Assembly (NCBI GenBank): GCA_021770825.1
Contig: JAETQD010000015.1
Coordinates: 34,827 to 98,826, forward strand
Direction of reading: 5' to 3'
Length of the DNA stretch: 64,000 nucleotides
From: Clostridium sp.
GTDB taxonomy: Bacteria; Bacillota; Clostridia; Lachnospirales; Lachnospiraceae
Shown here: positions 62,275 to 64,000 of the stretch, in pieces
Layout: each line of letters opens with the position of its first letter
Position numbering within the stretch: the stretch's first letter is position 1
Program-made: the position numbers and the translations under genes
Notes under the pieces: generated by a model
Told to the model about the DNA's origin: nothing
The model's database searches: none
Seen by the model: the letters and a program-made list of their open reading frames with translations, nothing else

Positions 62275-63981
62275 TTATTTTACTCTTACGAAATTCCTGT
62301 TTTCTATTTTATACACAATATCACATTCATTGGCCAAACTCATATGATGCGTCACAATCAATATTGTTTTTTGCCCTCTTATCTGTCTTATGGAATCTAT
62401 CACTGCCTTCTCTGTTTCCATATCCAACGCGGCAGTCGCCTCATCCATAACCAGAAGCTCAAAATCCTTATATAAAGCTCTCGCCAAAGCAATCCTTTGA
62501 CGTTGTCCTCCAGAAATCGCAGTTCCATTTTCTCCTATCAACGTATGAATCCCCTCTGGCATATCCATAATATCATCCAGTACCTGTGCACATTTTAAGC
62601 ATTCCGTCACCTTTCTGTCATCTATATTATTCTCGTTTGCAAAAAAAGCCACATTATTCCGAATCGTCTCCCCATTCAAATATATGGTTTGCGGAATATA
62701 GCTTGCAATATCCCCTATATCAGCTTTACAAATTCCTTTGTCGTCCATATGAGCGACAATATCATAATCATCATATAGAATAACTCCTGACTGCGGTATC
62801 AAGAGGCCAAGAATCAAATCAAGAAATGTTGTTTTTCCAATGCCCGAAACTCCGGTAACTGCAACAGAACAGCCTGACGGAATCCTTATCGATGCATTTT
62901 CGAATATTTTCTTTTGTTCATGATAGGAAAAAGTGAGATTTTTGACAAGAAGGCCTTTTTTAAATGTCAGCTCTTTTTTTCTGATATTTTCTGCCTTCTT
63001 CTCTGCCTCCTTTATTTCTAAATACTGGGTCATTCCATCTTTTAACTCTTCAAAAGATTTCTGCGAAAATTTTATATCATTTAATCCGCTTACAACGCTA
63101 AATGCCATAGGAATCAACTTGACTAATATGGAAAGATAAACAACCATGGATGCAAAAAAATAATTAATATTCTCTCCCGAATTATCTAAAAAGTATGCTA
63201 ATATGACAAACATGGCTGTCATAACTAAATTTTGCATGAGTATACTTATTATGCTTTTCTTATACTGAAATTTTTTTTGTATCCGGGTATATTTTTCTCC
63301 CGCATCACAATATTTCTGTAAAATAGCAGAGGTATTTCCGGCAATTTTGGCTTCTTTAAAATTCCCATAAGCAATTGTAATCAGCGCATTTGTTTTGATC
63401 GAATATTCTCTGGATTTTTCGCCATACAGCTGTATCTGACTGCGATAATAAAAAAACATTCCAAACATAAGAGAGACAAATGCCATACAGCTTACAATCC
63501 CCAGCCATTTCAATGTATAAATCATAACTATAAAATATCCCGCGATAATGAAGATATTAATCCAGATATTAATGCTGTTTACTATAATATTCATACAGCT
63601 TTGTGTATCATTGCGGACTAAAGTAAGGGCCTGTATTGGATTCTTCCGATTGTGATGCAATAATTCTTCTTTTAACAATAGTTCGCACAGCTTTTCAGAT
63701 AATTCCTGTGCCCCATCCAGTATAAATCTACTGTGAATTTTACATTTATATAAATCAAATAAACCTTTCAGAATTGAAACAATACCCATAAAATATGTAA
63801 ATGCTACAATTCCCTCAGATGCCTTTTGATCACGTACCACAATATTTATAATATAGATGATTATCGAAAAATTAAAAATATCCGTAGCCGGGCTGACAAA
63901 ATCAACCACAGTTAAAATTTTTTGTTCCTTTTGCTTCTCCTTTGATAATATTCCCGTCAAATACCTGAACATTTCCATCAT
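62275..63981 (-). CDS. ABC transporter with fused membrane and ATPase domains (PglK-like exporter)
   Basis: A 568-residue half-transporter. Six hydrophobic helices (about residues 20-295) precede an ATPase domain from about 340. It has Walker A TGVSGIGKTT, signature ISGGQRQR and Walker B LLVMDEATAALD, with the His switch in VTHHMS. The layout matches lipid-linked oligosaccharide flippases (PglK/Wzk) or MsbA-type exporters. It opens the glycan locus. Start ATG 63981 follows AGAGGAAAAC, so it is complete although near the right edge. Confidence 0.85.
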   Translation of the reverse strand: MMEMFRYLTGILSKEKQKEQKILTVVDFVSPATDIFNFSIIIYIINIVVRDQKASEGIVAFTYFMGIVSILKGLFDLYKCKIHSRFILDGAQELSEKLCELLLKEELLHHNRKNPIQALTLVRNDTQSCMNIIVNSINIWINIFIIAGYFIVMIYTLKWLGIVSCMAFVSLMFGMFFYYRSQIQLYGEKSREYSIKTNALITIAYGNFKEAKIAGNTSAILQKYCDAGEKYTRIQKKFQYKKSIISILMQNLVMTAMFVILAYFLDNSGENINYFFASMVVYLSILVKLIPMAFSVVSGLNDIKFSQKSFEELKDGMTQYLEIKEAEKKAENIRKKELTFKKGLLVKNLTFSYHEQKKIFENASIRIPSGCSVAVTGVSGIGKTTFLDLILGLLIPQSGVILYDDYDIVAHMDDKGICKADIGDIASYIPQTIYLNGETIRNNVAFFANENNIDDRKVTECLKCAQVLDDIMDMPEGIHTLIGENGTAISGGQRQRIALARALYKDFELLVMDEATAALDMETEKAVIDSIRQIRGQKTILIVTHHMSLANECDIVYKIENRNFVRVK

Positions 63982-64000
63982 TTATGTTTTCCTCTGATAC

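Overview
The window looks like chromosome of a spore-forming Firmicute, most likely a Lachnospiraceae (Clostridium cluster XIVa) member. The evidence is strong AGGAGG-type ribosome binding sites, consensus sigma-A promoters, spore genes (an alpha/beta SASP, a GerA-family germination protein, a probable Cys-rich coat protein), a Clostridia-type RpoD, and moderate base composition except in an AT-richer right end. Genus cannot be fixed from this sequence. Most genes are on the minus strand.

Layout. 0.2-5.1 kb: DUF554 membrane protein, Uup-like ABC-F ATPase, Rpn-family nuclease, and a lipase gene split by a 2-base frameshift. 5.2-8.4 kb: Mrp ATPase, HPr, QueH and rpoD with its own promoter and terminator. 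8.4-17 kb: a tightly packed minus-strand run nadE - SpoU methyltransferase - nfeD - SPFH - patatin - small membrane protein - birA - mutY - lipid kinase. 17-26.6 kb: tcdA, GerA-family gene, creatininase, divergent MFS/AraC pair, second ABC-F, AEC transporter, guaB. 26.8-29.9 kb: a three-gene cobamide cluster cbiG-cobU(fused)-cobD. 30-32.6 kb: SASP and a padR-DUF1700-DUF4097-pspC envelope operon with a readable promoter/operator. 32.7-44.5 kb: wall-binding protein, cmk-ispH-rpsA, AKR-PAP-flavoprotein operon, three tRNA genes (Pro-GGG, Val-CAC, Ala-CGC), M20 peptidase, amidase.

44.5-49 kb is the most distinctive part. A Cys/Asn/Gly/Tyr repeat protein (46524-47192) with a sigma-K-like promoter ends in a perfect terminator hairpin. 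Immediately after its T-tract lies a group IIC-type intron (about 44557-46462) whose reverse transcriptase is broken by one missing base. An SH3b-NlpC/P60 wall hydrolase lies upstream.

49-55 kb: tyrosine recombinase, DUF1177, AlkD-like, galactokinase, radical SAM and DegV genes. 55.5-64 kb: an AT-richer surface-glycan locus (ABC flippase-like exporter, three GT2 and one GT4 glycosyltransferases, a large unknown membrane protein). Its right part may continue past the edge. A dispersed 50-63 base repeat occurs three times around this locus, once as a near-perfect 69-base palindrome.

Strongest leads: the Cys-rich repeat protein with its terminator-intron arrangement, the dispersed palindromic repeat, the padR operator architecture, and the inverted repeat that would hide the ribosome binding site of the GerA-family gene. 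I did not find a CRISPR array, prophage, or clear defence island.
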